Shown: one piece after another, positions 1 through 10,563 of the stretch | How the letters are laid out: each line of letters opens with the position of its first letter | How positions within the stretch are numbered: position 1 is the first letter of the stretch | From: Sanguinoderma infundibulare | Lineage: Eukaryota; Basidiomycota; Agaricomycetes; Polyporales; Polyporaceae | Direction of reading: 5' to 3' | Assembly: GCA_032821775.1 (NCBI GenBank) | Contig: JAVLRN010000009.1 | Location: 806,001 to 870,000 of the forward strand | DNA: 64,000 bases | Made by a program: the position numbers and the translations under genes | Notes under the pieces: generated by a model | Database searches by the model: none | The model's input: the letters and a program-made list of their open reading frames with translations, nothing else | Told to the model about the DNA's origin: nothing

Positions 1-1244
1 GTGCTCGCGAGCCACCCAAGACTCCCATCACTATCCGATTCGAGAGGCTTACCGACGCCCCAGCTAATGGAGTATATGCTCCGCTCGTGTCCTTCGAGAG
101 TGTCTATGCACTCCCATTTGTGTTCCTGCACGCGCTCCCATATGCGGATCGTTGTGTCGTCAGATGCTGAGGCAAGGAATCGGCCATCGGGAGAAAAGGT
201 GAGCGACCATACTGTGGAGGCATGACCCGAGAGGGTCTGGAAGCAGTGCCAGTCCTCTTGCGGGTCGTCGATGTAGAGCTTTATAGTGTCGTCATAGGAA
301 GCGGAAGCGAGGATCTGCGCTGGGTGGCCGGTTGAGAGGGTGTACGAGAGGGCCATCCTCCGGGGCATAGACCTGTGAAACACCGTGTCCCATCTTGAAC
401 TCATTATAACCTTTGATCCAATGTAACAAATGTGTTACGCCGTGCAAAACTGTTGTTGAATTTGGCCATTGATCACAATGAACAAACGATGGGACGGCGT
501 CTCATAGGTCGATGTCCCTGGTTTGGGAGACAGAAGATAAGAAGGCGAGGAGACTGACCTCTTCTGTCGGATGCCATGCGACAGCCTTGACGTCTTGGGT
601 GTGTTCCATGAGCACGCCCATGCACTCGAAGTCATGATCGGGATGGACTACGTGGAGAAAAAGGTATTCACATCTTCTGCAACGTGCGCGAAGTATAACA
701 GGATCACGTACCTTCCCATATCCACACCGTCTTGTCGCGGCTGCAACTGGCAAGGAGGTTGCCCGAGCTCGAGTACGCCACGCTCTTGCACTCCGTCTCG
801 TGTCCCTCTAGCAGGCTCATGCACTCCCACTCGCCTGCGGGGTCAAACGCGCTTCCTTCACTGTCATCGTCTCCTCCCTCTTGTGTCCACACGCCGATGT
901 TGGAGTCGAACGAGGCCGTCGCGAGCGTTTTACCCGAGGGCGACCAGGCGATCGCGCGGACTGTCTTTGCGTGTCCCGTTGGGATGGTCGTGATGTGCGT
1001 GAAAATTGGAGAGTGCGCCTCGGATACATCGGGGTTAGCAGAGGAGGAGTAGTTGTAAAGCCTGACGTTCTTGTCAGCTGAGCAGGACGCGAGGATGGGC
1101 TTGGTCGGGTTCCATGCAAGATGCCATGCGCGGTCTTCGTGGCCTGCGAAGAACTTTTTGAGTCTGAAATTCCATTTCAGCACACATGTACGAACCTTCC
1201 AGCTGGGCGATGAGGTGTATTGTTGCTGGATAGTCTTGATCCAT
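1..1244 (-). CDS. CIA1: Cytosolic iron-sulfur assembly protein CIA1 (CIAO1), 3' end missing
   Basis: WD40 beta-propeller of the CIA targeting complex, which delivers Fe-S clusters to cytosolic and nuclear apoproteins. Visible exons on the minus strand are 1244-1196, 1143-712, 647-559 and 314-53 (832 nt, about 277 residues). A donor (gtaagc) at 52 starts an intron that runs off the window, so the C-terminus is missing. The start gives [17 protein letters not shown] spliced to [12 protein letters not shown], the usual CIA1 opening. Successive repeats end in VRLYNY, IGVWTQ, VWIWE, IKLYI and IRIWE. The 244-nt intron between exons 3 and 4 is much longer than the others here (51-64 nt). CIA1 is normally about 330-400 residues. 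It is divergent from RLI1, a client of this pathway. Other WD40 families are possible, but the N-terminus and repeat order fit CIA1 well. Confidence 0.88.
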
Positions 1245-1864
1245 GACTGGCCAGCCGGCCGTGAAGACGAGGTCGAGGGTGGGAGATGAGCCTGCCTCGA
1301 TGAGGGGAGGGTTGAAGGAACGAATATGATATTGATCTCTGGCCGGCGTCTTGGACTAGTTGACTCTATCTTTCTTCTCTAAGTACGCTCACCGAGGCTG
1401 ACCATGGGCAGGCAATGCCCGGAAGACCTGCTCAAGGCCCTGGCGACGCACACCGCGGCGGAATTCCCAGTTGCCCGAGGTTGGGGCACCTATGGGTCCG
1501 CTGGAGGCTTAGTGGACTAACTGCGGAGGACGTATTCCATGGCACGTGCGACGTCGCTCTGGCGATCCTCGCGCATCGTGCTTCCGTCGGGAGTCGCGTC
1601 AAGAAGTTCGAGTCCGAGCCCGAAAGGTTTTAGAACATAAACCCTGCTCCGTTGGACCCGGAAGAGTTGCAAGGCGTTCAGCGCTTAGAGACGGCGTCGC
1701 CATACGCGGTTCAAGCGCCTGAAACGAGCCAATGGGAGGCCTCCAATTCGATGGAGTCACATGACCCCAAATTTCGCGGGTCCGATGGAGGCGGCACAGG
1801 GCAGTGGACGAGCGCAGACGTCGAGCACACCGTGCATACCTCCTCTTCCCACTTCTCCTCGGCC
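1245..1864. promoter_or_regulatory. Shared divergent intergenic region of CIA1 and RLI1
   Basis: This 620-bp stretch separates two divergently transcribed start codons. It holds a palindromic CACGTG core near 1541-1546 (within ggcacgtgcg). Short open frames, for example 1415-1633 and 1652-2014 on the plus strand, have no recognisable similarity and the latter overlaps RLI1 exon 1. I see no further gene. Use as a bidirectional promoter is inferred from position only. Confidence 0.5.
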
Positions 1865-4114
1865 ATGGCGGACAAAATCACCCGTGTAGCCATTGTCGAC
1901 TCGAATCGATGCAAGCCGAAGCGATGTGCGCAGGAATGCAAGAAGGTGCGTCGTCGTAGATCTCTGCAGCGTGCACACCTATTGATCGGTCCTCGCAGTC
2001 ATGTCCTGTCGTAAAAATGGGTACGATTTCCGCCAGTCCAATTCTACGATCTCTGAAGGAGTGCTCTAGGGAAGCTTTGCATTGAGGTCAAACCGACTGA
2101 CAAGATCGCTTTCATCTCCGAGTTCTTGTGCATTGGTTGTGGTATCTGTGTAAAGAAGTGCGTGTTCCGTCCTCCCTGTCTTTTCGTCCATTTGTACCGA
2201 TAAGAAGCCAAGATGCCCATTCGAAGCCATTGCCATCATCAACCTTCCCACAAACCTCGACTCCGAGGTAACACATCGATACACCGCAAACGCATTCAAG
2301 CTCCACCGTTTACCAACACCACGGCCCGGTCAAGTTCTTGGTCTCGTCGGCACCAATGGTATCGGCAAGAGCACCGCACTCAAAATCCTTGCAGGAAAGC
2401 TCAAGCCTAACCTTGGCCGTTACGACGTTCGTCCAATCGCCTCCTCCCAACTCACCCCCTCGTTTCTCATTCCTCCTGTAGGACCCACCAGATTGGCAGG
2501 AGATCCTCAAGTACTTTCGTGGTTCAGAGCTCCAAAACTACTTCACGAAGGTCCTCGAGGACAATCTCAAAGCCCTCATCAAGCCCCAATATGTCGACCA
2601 CATACCGCGTGCTATCAAGGGCAACATGTCCGTCTCGCAAATGCTTGACGGCAAGCTCGAGCTCGACAACAAGCAGAAGATATGCGACGACCTCGAGCTC
2701 AACAACGTCCTCAACCGTGAGGTCAGCCAGCTGTCTGGTGGCGAGCTCCAGCGGTTCGCCATCGCCATGTCCTGCATCCAGCGCGCGGATGTCTACATGT
2801 TTGACGAGCCTTCAAGTTACTTGGATATCAGGCAGCGTCTAAAGGCCGCTGAGGTCATCCGCGAACTCCTTACCTCCAACAACTATGTCATTGCTGTCGA
2901 GCACGATTTGTCAGTACTCGATTACCTTTCTGATTTTGTCTGCTGTCTGTACGGCAAGCCGTCAATGTACGGTGTCGTAACCATGCCGTCTTCCGTCCGT
3001 GAAGGTCAGCCCGTTTCTCGTCATCCATCCCAGCGCATACTAAGCCCTGTCCATAGGTATCAACATCTTCCTGGACGGTTTCATCCCCACGGAAAACCTG
3101 CGTTTCCGTGAGGAATCCCTCTCCTTCAAGATGGTCGAGACTGCGGAGGAGCTCATCGTTGACGTTACCCGGCACTACTCCTACCCCTCCATGACCAAGA
3201 CGCTGGGCGACTTCAAGCTCACCATCCAGGGTGGCTCCTTTACCGACTCGGAGATCATCGTCATGCTCGGTGAGAACGGGACGGGCAAGACCACCTTCGT
3301 CAAGCTACTTGCTGGGGACACACCAGACGACCCAAACACGGAGCGCCAGCAACTCTCAGTCTCCCTGAAGCCGCAGACGATCTCGCCGAGTTTCGCAGGC
3401 ACGGTCCGGATGCTGCTCCTGAAGCGAATTAAGGCCATGTTCATGCATCCGCAGTTCAATACGGACGTCATCAAGCCGATGAACCTCGACCCAATCCTCG
3501 ACCAGGAGGTCAAGACGCTCTCGGGAGGAGAGCTCCAGCGCGTAGCTATCGTCCTCGCGCTCGGCAAGCCTGGCGTATCTGTGTACCTGATCGACGAGCC
3601 CAGCTCGTAAGTCGGAACGCCTTCAGACTCGGCTTGAGGATGAAGGCTGATGACTTCTGTAGATTCTTGGACTCGGAGCAGCGTATCATCGCTAGCAAGG
3701 TAATCAAGCGCTTTATTCTCCACGCGAAGAAGACGGCGTTCGTCATCGAGCACGACTTCATCATGGCGACCTACCTCGCGGACCGCGTCATCGTGTTCGA
3801 GGGCCAACCCGCGATCGCCGCCACCGCCACACCGTAAGCCTCCATTCATCGCCTTTTAGAACGTGGACTCATGGATGCTATTTGATAGCCCGCAATCGCT
3901 TCTTACGGGCATGAACAAGTTCCTTGCATCGCTCGAAATCACGTTCCGCCGCGATCCGACGAATTATCGGCCACGCGTGAACAAGAAGCACAGTGTCAAG
4001 GACCGCGAGCAGAAGGGTGTGTTCTCTCCCTTTTCCCTCGCTTATTTCTTCCTCATCCGCGAACTGACGTGATTTGCGACAGCATCTGGCAACTACTTCT
4101 TCCTCGAGGAGTAA
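1865..4114 (+). CDS. RLI1: ABC protein RLI1/ABCE1, ribosome recycling factor with Fe-S domain
   Basis: Essential ATPase that splits ribosomes after termination and helps export subunits. Nine exons: 1865-1945, 1999-2020, 2070-2157, 2213-2426, 2482-3004, 3057-3606, 3663-3833, 3889-4016, 4083-4114. They sum to 1809 nt and 602 residues, close to yeast Rli1. The N-terminal Fe-S domain carries eight cysteines ([21 protein letters not shown], then [15 protein letters not shown]). Two ABC cassettes follow with Walker [10 protein letters not shown] and GENGTGKTT, two LSGGELQR signatures and Walker B ends MFDEPSS and LIDEPSS. The protein ends SGNYFFLEE, as the family does. The start [17 protein letters not shown] is the family's N-terminus. 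Exon 2 is only 22 nt. Every splice join restores conserved residues, so the model is firm. Confidence 0.97.
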
Positions 4115-4565
4115 AAGGCGCGCGCTGGCCGCGCGTGTCCCATCATGACGGGCATGGGTCATTAGAACCCCCGCGATCGACTCACCTGCAGCGATAGTCT
4201 AACCTTGTACCATGCGACGAGGAAGTGACAGACGATGTACGACAGGATGTAAAGTAGCCGCTGTAGCCTAGGCCTATACTGTACAGGATCCCGCTTTTTG
4301 GGTGCGTTGATGTGTTTCTGGTGTTTCATCGTGGATTGTCCGTGACAACAACTTTATAAGGCGGGCTGGATAGCGTTCTGATGAGTTTCGAGTTTATCTT
4401 ACGAGTTGAATGTTCACGCGGAGGCGGCTTGTGCGTACAGGGATCTACTATTCCATAAGTATCTCGTGCTCTCAGTAGGAGGCGGCCTGGGTCCTCCTCA
4501 CATTAGTACGTGATCCCTTTCTGTTTGAACTGACATCCCGTCGGTTATCATGTGTCTCGAATTTA
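4115..4565. other. Intergenic, 3' side of RLI1
   Basis: About 450 bp with no gene recognised. It holds the presumed 3' UTR of RLI1 and leads into the SCS3-like relic. Confidence 0.5.
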
Positions 4566-4850
4566 GAGGCAGGCGTTGCAATCACTCCCTAGTAATCCTT
4601 ATTGCCCTTGGACGCGACCAGCGTTCAATTCCACACGCTGTTCGAGAAGTTTACGGGCTACGGTGAGACTACATATGACGAGGTTCGTTCTTGCGTCTTT
4701 GACAGCTATCCGTCCTCCGGCACTGCGAGCATCGCGCTGGTGCAATCATTACCGTACTACTCCATGACCTCAAACGTCTCCGTCGGTCAAGATAACCTTC
4801 TTCTACGCAGAGATGCGCCATCCGAGAAGTTAGTCCCAGCCACGGGTGTC
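4566..4850 (+). pseudogene. Decayed copy of the 3' end of the SCS3/FIT gene
   Basis: This stretch reads as a degraded copy of the end of the SCS3-like gene found intact at 39427-40353 on the other strand. Shared landmarks in order are the last membrane segment region, the peptide FEKFTGY, the intron beginning gtgag right after it, the codons for SVGQ, and the RDAPS stretch near the stop. The intron is kept, so this is a DNA-level duplication and not a retrocopy. The acceptor used by the intact gene (ctatcag) is ctatccg here, which would destroy splicing, and the rest of the gene is absent. It therefore cannot encode a functional protein. By eye identity is roughly three quarters over about 240 bp; this was not computed. 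Confidence 0.82.
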
Positions 4851-6067
4851 ATGATTAATAGACGCGCCAATGTAAACTTCATTTCATTTCAAGTGACCAT
4901 GCCATGATGGCGTTTCCGGTACAGGAGGGGCGCTCCCGTTTTGTCTCAGTTTGGGACTTCTTCTACTTCCTTGCGTCCGCATGTGCATATATGCGGCCTC
5001 TGGGCCCATGGTATTCACGTTCTTTTCCTCGCCACTCACAGCCTACGCTGCGAGAGCCTGCGACGACCGCAGACCAGTTTCCCCTTGCACATCAGGTCCG
5101 AGGCCGGAGCGACATAGGCTGATGAAAAGGTCGCCTATTATATGCCATCCTTACTTCTTACAGCTCGACTCACCACGACCATCAACGCTAGTATGCACAT
5201 CGTCGTTTATCCTATGCCTATGTGGGGTACGTCAATGTCTCCAGGCTTGCAGCGTTATGTCTCGGAACTCTTCTTTTGCTAGGCCATTCCCGCACCATGT
5301 CGCGCGTATGGTCAAGTTGTACAAGCAGCGAATGTCAACGCATCGCAGTAGAGGTGTGACGGACGTACTGTACTTATCGTAGTGACGTCCATAGCCACCC
5401 TTACCTAAGCCTCGTATATATGTACTTTGACTCCCTCAGCCGGCGCCCACTACTATTACCCGTTCGTCTTGGATCCTAGGCCGTTGACGAATGACACGCA
5501 GGGCGTAAGACTCCCGTGCTTTTACAAGAGGATGGCGGCAACCAGTTTGACGGCAGTGTCGCTGAAGAGTCTTTCGTAGCCAATTGGCCCAGAAGATCCT
5601 CAACAGGCAAGCCTTTACATGCGCCAAAACCGGCGCACAGTTCCAGTTGCACGTGAACCTCCTCTTCGTTACAATTTTAGTTGTACGTAGCATCCCTGCA
5701 CCCATTCCATGTTTGTTATATCGAACACCTATGTATTACGTCGGTTTTCGTAAACAAGGCCGGCGAACCCTAATTTTCTCTCGTATCTGGCGAGTACATG
5801 GTCAGTATGTGATCGTCACGGTGGTTCAACGCGAACCGGGTCTCCATGAGGGCAACATATTTTAGAGATAAATTATTCAAGTTTGAGAGCGAGAAGAGAG
5901 GTCCCGACTCTCAAGCTATTTATCCAGAGAACCGTATTTGGATGCGAAAATTCTCTCGCGTGAAGCACTAGTAAATCCGTCTTGTTCAGATCGGTTGAAC
6001 TACGAGGATTTATTGGTGTTGTACCAAGCTCTGCGACTAATAGATCGACCACAACATCACCCCACCC
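4851..6067. other. Intergenic, nothing recognised
   Basis: About 1.2 kb between the SCS3-like relic and the first DPBB gene. Open frames such as 4951-5382 (+) and 5436-5705 (-) show no familiar motif, no convincing splice pattern and no domain. I see no gene here. Confidence 0.4.
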
Positions 6068-6570
6068 TCACGCAAAGTCCCAGGTGACCTGAATGCGACC
6101 GGCATCGAGCGATGCCAACTGCTGGAACCCGGTCGGCGTAAGGTCGATGCTGCCTGACGCGCAGCCCGGGCAGAGGTCCGCGACGGCGACATTGACGGAT
6201 CTTCCCTGGTCTAAAAAGCCACGGCTATGAATATTGTTGACCGATGGCGGTCGACATCCCACTCACATTGAACGTTAATGTGACGGCCGCAGTTGGACCC
6301 GGCAGCATATTGGTCCACGCTCAGGGCGGCGACGAGGTCAGTGTTCTGGATCGGGATACCGCATGAGCCGGTCAGGCCATTGCCATAGTAGTAGGTAGCT
6401 ATCGGAATGGATGAATAGTTAACGGTGGGGCCGAATATGAAAAGCGGGTTGAGATGTGTACCATCTCCGGAAAAGGCCTGCGCCCTGTCAGCGGCGGGGG
6501 CCGGGACGGGGGAGGCACTGCCGATGAGGGCAGCAGCGAGAGCAGCGACGACGACAGTCTTGAAAGACAT
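6068..6570 (-). CDS. Secreted RlpA-like double-psi beta-barrel protein (loosenin-like), copy 1
   Basis: Small predicted secreted protein of the expansin/loosenin type, proposed to bind or loosen polysaccharide. Exons 6570-6462, 6398-6267 and 6210-6068 sum to 384 nt and 127 residues. Residues 1 to about 20 form a signal peptide (MSFKTVVVAALAAALIGSAS). The DPBB core runs from ATYYYGNGLTGSCG through LVAALSVDQY and SNCGRHINV to VADLCPGCASGSIDL and ends GRIQVTWDFA. There is no carbohydrate-binding domain. It is one of three paralogues in the window (others at 12350 and 36627) and is closest to the 36.6-kb copy, even in intron 1 and the promoter. Small DPBB-only proteins also include papain inhibitors, so the biochemical role is not settled by sequence. 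Confidence 0.9.
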
Positions 6571-6633
6571 AGCGAATTGTCGAGAAGACGAGGGGAGGGA
6601 GGTGGATTGGTTGGTTGAGTAGGACGGGTAGAA

Positions 6634-6870
6634 CTGGGATCCTGGCCTTTGAACGAGTGGTCTAACAGGGATTTATACATGTGGATGAGCGACCAGATGG
6701 GTGCGAACACCCTCTACATCGGACGAATGGCGCTCTGATGGACAAAACGAGCATCCGATCGGTGCGCGGTACAACTGGAAGGCGCAGGACAATGGTTGGA
6801 CGGGATAGACATCAGTTCGCCCATCATACACATGACGCTCTCTGTAACTAAGAAGCATATTCAGTAGGCG
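6634..6870 (-). promoter_or_regulatory. Promoter and 5' UTR of DPBB copy 1, conserved with copy 3
   Basis: A TATAAA lies at 6672-6677 (minus strand), about 105 nt upstream of the start. The 12-mer CCAGGATCCCAG follows at 6634-6645. Both elements, and a further roughly 150 bp upstream (GCGCCATTCGTCC, GTCGCTCATCCACA), recur in the same order before the 36.6-kb copy. The 12-mer and a TATA box also precede the 12.3-kb copy. Confidence 0.7.
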
Positions 6871-7578
6871 ACCATGTAAGAGAGGTAGGACGAAGAGATC
6901 GGAAAGAAATCCGGGGTTAGATGAAACTTGAACGCACCCGTGTCCGATGTTTGGGAGGCTAGCTAAACGCGCAGTCAAACACTCTGGAGAAAGCTTTGCA
7001 GTGGACCCATGGCCAACTGATCCGGATGCTTCTCGGTGCGCTTGCTGAAAAACGTCACGGGCGGTCTAACATGGTCAGGCCAAATGGACAAAACCGCGCT
7101 GATCTGTGAAAGAGAAATGTTAGAATGTCAGCCAGTTGCGTTGAAGGAACTGCGGCGAAGACTCCGTGAGCCCAAAGGAAGAACGACACGAAGAGTGGCC
7201 CGCAGTACTAGTCCGCGAAGGCGACGGTTGCAGACAAAGGGAGTTGCTCGTTGCTGTGCTACGGCTACCAAGGCGAACGCTTGCAGCAATCTTGGTGAGT
7301 CAATGGTTCTTTGATTGCTCGTCGTTGGTCGTCGACGTGGGGTGGCAGACCCGGATACAGAATTCTTCCCTCAGCACGACTTTTTCCATCTCCCCGCGTG
7401 CTCTGTTCAGCTGGAAATGTTTTCTGCTCGCTCTTGTAGTCTCATTAATCCTCTTAGGCGATTCCGATACCGGACCGGAGTCATGATCAGCCGCTCTTGC
7501 CTGCGTCCAAGTCCGAGTGGAGTTGCACGCTCAGCATCTTCCTTCTCTCGGCCATACTCTCCGCCTCGCCCTCGAAAG
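6871..7578. other. Intergenic between DPBB copy 1 and the TatD gene
   Basis: About 700 bp between two divergent genes. Its right part is the presumed TatD promoter and possible N-terminal extension from 7483. Nothing else was recognised. Confidence 0.4.
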
Positions 7579-8865
7579 ATGGGAAAGAACAAGAAATCTG
7601 CCGTCTCCGCAGAACACCATCTTCTGCTCCCTCACCATCCCGGACGTCCCGACCCTCCCAGCGACCCCATCGTCGACACTCACACCCACCTCCTCTCCAC
7701 CTATTCCTTCTACTGCACCAAGTACAAACAGGGTCGTTATCAGTCAGTGCACGAGTTTGTGCGTGAATTGTACAAAGGCCGCACCGTGGGTGCCATCGTC
7801 GATGTGTACTGTGAAGCCCCGGAAAACAAGACCTGGAAAGAACTCGCTGATTCCGCGCTAACGGAAGAGCAGAGACGCGAAATATGGGGCGGACTAGAGT
7901 ATTGGTTTGTGATGGGTGCGTACTACCTCATGCCCGGCGACCTCGAGAATGACTCCGTGCCGTGACGTTTAGGTGTTCATCCGTAAGTAATCCCCGGGCC
8001 CTCGTACGCAGTTGAGCTCATTCCTGCTTAGCCATGAAGCCAAGGACTATACCGATGAAATAGAGCGTGAGATGTACGTTGCTTTACGATCTTATGTACT
8101 CATGTCTGCAAACCAACCACCCTCACAGAATAGAGGCCATGTCTCACCCTCGATGTGTCGGATGGGGCGAGATGGGACTGGACTATCATTATGATAATTC
8201 TCCGCGCGACGTCCAACAGCAAGTTTTCATCCGACAGCTAAAGCATGCCGTCCGATTAGGGAAGCCTCTCACCATCCACACCCGAGAAGCCGAAGAAGAT
8301 TCCGAGCGTATCCTCAAGGAACACGTTCCCAAAGATCATCGTGTGCGTCCGCGCTTGGCCCGCGTTTTGTCGGTAGCCCAAACTTGAACTGTAACTCGGC
8401 ATCCAGATACACATCCACTGCTACACCGACTCGCCGGAATGGGCCGCTCGTATGTTGGAGCATTTCCCAAACCTGTACATTGGCATCACAGGTTCGTAAT
8501 CTATCCCTTCTTCTAGTACGCTCCTGGATGATGATCCATGATGCTCCGTCGCAGGTGTGATCACGTACTCGACAAACCTCAATACCTCCGAAGTCGTTCG
8601 CCGAATGGCCGCCTCATCCGGTCCACAGACTCCCCTGCGCATCCTGCTCGAGACAGACGCCCCGTTCATGACGCCTTCAAACATCTACGACTCGCTCAAG
8701 GACGTCAAGGGAAGGCTGCCCATCTCCCATTCCGCTATGATTCCCTGGACTGCGGAGTTTGTAGCCAACGTAGCCAACGAAACAGCTGCAGAGGGCTCCA
8801 GATGGGATACGTTGAGGGTCATGCGCGAGAGCAGAGAGAATGCCAAGAGGATGTATGGCGTTTAA
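7579..8865 (+). CDS. TatD-family metal-dependent DNase
   Basis: Metal-dependent hydrolase of the TatD/TATDN family, acting as a 3'-5' exonuclease in DNA repair or apoptotic DNA degradation. Exons 7579-7915, 7973-7982, 8032-8073, 8129-8342, 8407-8491 and 8555-8865 give 999 nt and 332 residues. Metal-site motifs are visible: DTHTH, VHPHEAK, WGEMGLDYHYD, TIHTREAEED, IHCYTDS and LLETDAP. Exon 2 is a 10-nt microexon that encodes the middle of MGVHPHEAK; without it the motif and frame are lost. An upstream in-frame ATG at 7483 would add 32 residues rich in Arg and Ser (MISRSCLRPSPSG...), a possible mitochondrial presequence. I chose 7579 for its better start context (A at -3). The intron-exon frame is consistent throughout. 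Confidence 0.9.
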
Positions 8866-9367
8866 GCTCTCCGCCTGTAGAACGTGCGTTCCGTGCTGTA
8901 TTCATATTACTGCATTTTAAACTGTCGGAGACACGAGAAAACCGCCTGTGCCTGCGCCGTCTTATGTCATTCCGGATGTGCACTCCTGTGACGATCATCG
9001 ATGTCGGGCTAGACTACGTCTGGTTAGTGTTCTTTGATACAGTCATCACCGAGCCTAGGACACTGATCAAATTCTCTCTGAACGCGCCAGATTTACCACC
9101 TTCGTGTGCGCTATAGAATCAACCCCAATCTTATGGATGGCCTTTGAATTTAAAAAAACCACACGTAACACAGTGTCAAATGACATCTCGAATAACGGGG
9201 CGTTGCACTTTCCCCTTCGCAGTGCAGGCTGAGCAACAACTGTGTGAGCTGCCGCCAGCGCTGGCATGATGTTGCGATATAAGTACGACTTTAGTTGCCG
9301 CCAGTCCAACTGCAACACCGTGGCGTCAATCCACACGAGGACGCTTTTGGATGGAATAGGTCGGCAC
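8866..9367. other. Convergent intergenic region, TatD and AA9 3' ends
   Basis: The 502 bp between two stop codons on opposite strands contain no supported gene. Presumed 3' UTRs lie here, and the sequence is more AT-rich than the flanking exons (for example aatttaaaaaaacc near 9150). Confidence 0.5.
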
Positions 9368-10498
9368 TTACACAGCGGGTCCAGGGATGGGGTACGCGCT
9401 AGTGTTGGTGTAGACATCATACACGATTCCAGGGCTGGGTGGGGGGTCGTCCAGACGTCAGCACTCGTTCGCGAGGATCAAAGGCGACAGGACGCACGTA
9501 TCGGCTGTGTACGCTCCGGGGAAGGACACGAGGCCTGAAGTTGGCAACGCGGTACCAGAGCCAGTAACCTCGATCTGGATGCATGACGGGTAAACCTGGG
9601 CGCCGGGGTAAGTGTACGCGGCGTGTAGGGCGATGCTGGGCGAAACCATCAGTCAGACCGCTTGATCTCCATAGGATCAGGTAGGCAAAATCCGTACATC
9701 TCATGCCGGATGATGTACTGGCCGGGCTGGAGCTTGGGTGGGATGGTGAAAATGTAGATCGAGTCCGTCGCCGTCAGCAGGTCCGTCGCCGCCCACTTGC
9801 CATCAGACGTCTTTCCCGACTCCGCGATCTTGAACCACACGGAACTGTTGGGGGAGCGTCAGTGGCGAACGTGTGGAAGGGGAACAGACAAAAGGGTGCT
9901 CTAGACATACTCCGTGCCTGGCTGCCACTTCGTTATGTCGCTCGGTGCCTTAGCCAAGTACGTGATCATTGGGCCAACGTGGCTAGAATAATCCGGATTT
10001 CAGGAGCGGCGAGGGGTGCGTGGGTAGGATAATCGTACGAGGACGGCCAGGTCGTCCAGTTCAGTCCAACCTGAGATCCAGCAGCGACAGTGGCGTAGAT
10101 GGGCGCAGGCTGGGAGCCCACAACTCCACCATCCGAGTAGCCATTGCACTGAACGCTGGAGTTTGATAATCATCAGTTAGTATTGGAAAAACGACGATAT
10201 CACAGCAAGGGATGCCAACAACATACTCGATGAGCGATAAGTCGGTTACGGGACCTAGAATAGAATGTATGGGCAATGAGTAACATGAGCTTCCGTTACA
10301 TTTGGCAAACCTGAACGCACCATTTCCGGGAATGGCGCGAATGATCCTCTCCGGAGGCGGGTTGTAGTACGGATCAGTGTAGGGCAGGTAACCGGTATAA
10401 TGCGTGCTTCCGATAACCACATCCTGGACGTAGCCGTGGGCCTTGACGGAGGTGATTGAAAACGCAGCGAGAATGAACGCAGAGATGAGTCCAAACAT
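9368..10498 (-). CDS. Secreted AA9 (former GH61) lytic polysaccharide monooxygenase
   Basis: Copper enzyme that oxidatively cleaves cellulose or related glucans outside the cell. Seven exons: 10498-10321, 10254-10227, 10155-10039, 9982-9911, 9844-9698, 9635-9498, 9434-9368, giving 747 nt and 248 residues. The signal peptide MFGLISAFILAAFSITSVKA ends exactly before His21, the N-terminal copper ligand (HGYVQDVVIG). The second histidine-brace residue sits in SSHVGPMITYLAKAP. Downstream are the family motifs YIIRHEIIALH and AQVYPSCIQIEV, whose Gln and Tyr fit the second-sphere Gln and axial Tyr. The protein ends with the catalytic domain; there is no linker and no CBM1. It lies between two DPBB genes. 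A TATAAAA sits about 60 nt before the start codon. Confidence 0.95.
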
Positions 10499-10556
10499 GT
10501 TTGATGAAGCCTGTGAGCCTTGCGAGGTTGCAGATTCGTGCTTGAAGGCTCTTCTC

Positions 10557-10563
10557 TTTTATA
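10557..10563 (-). promoter_or_regulatory. TATA box of the AA9 gene
   Basis: TATAAAA on the minus strand, 59-65 nt upstream of the AA9 start codon, a usual spacing for strongly regulated fungal secretome genes. Confidence 0.55.
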
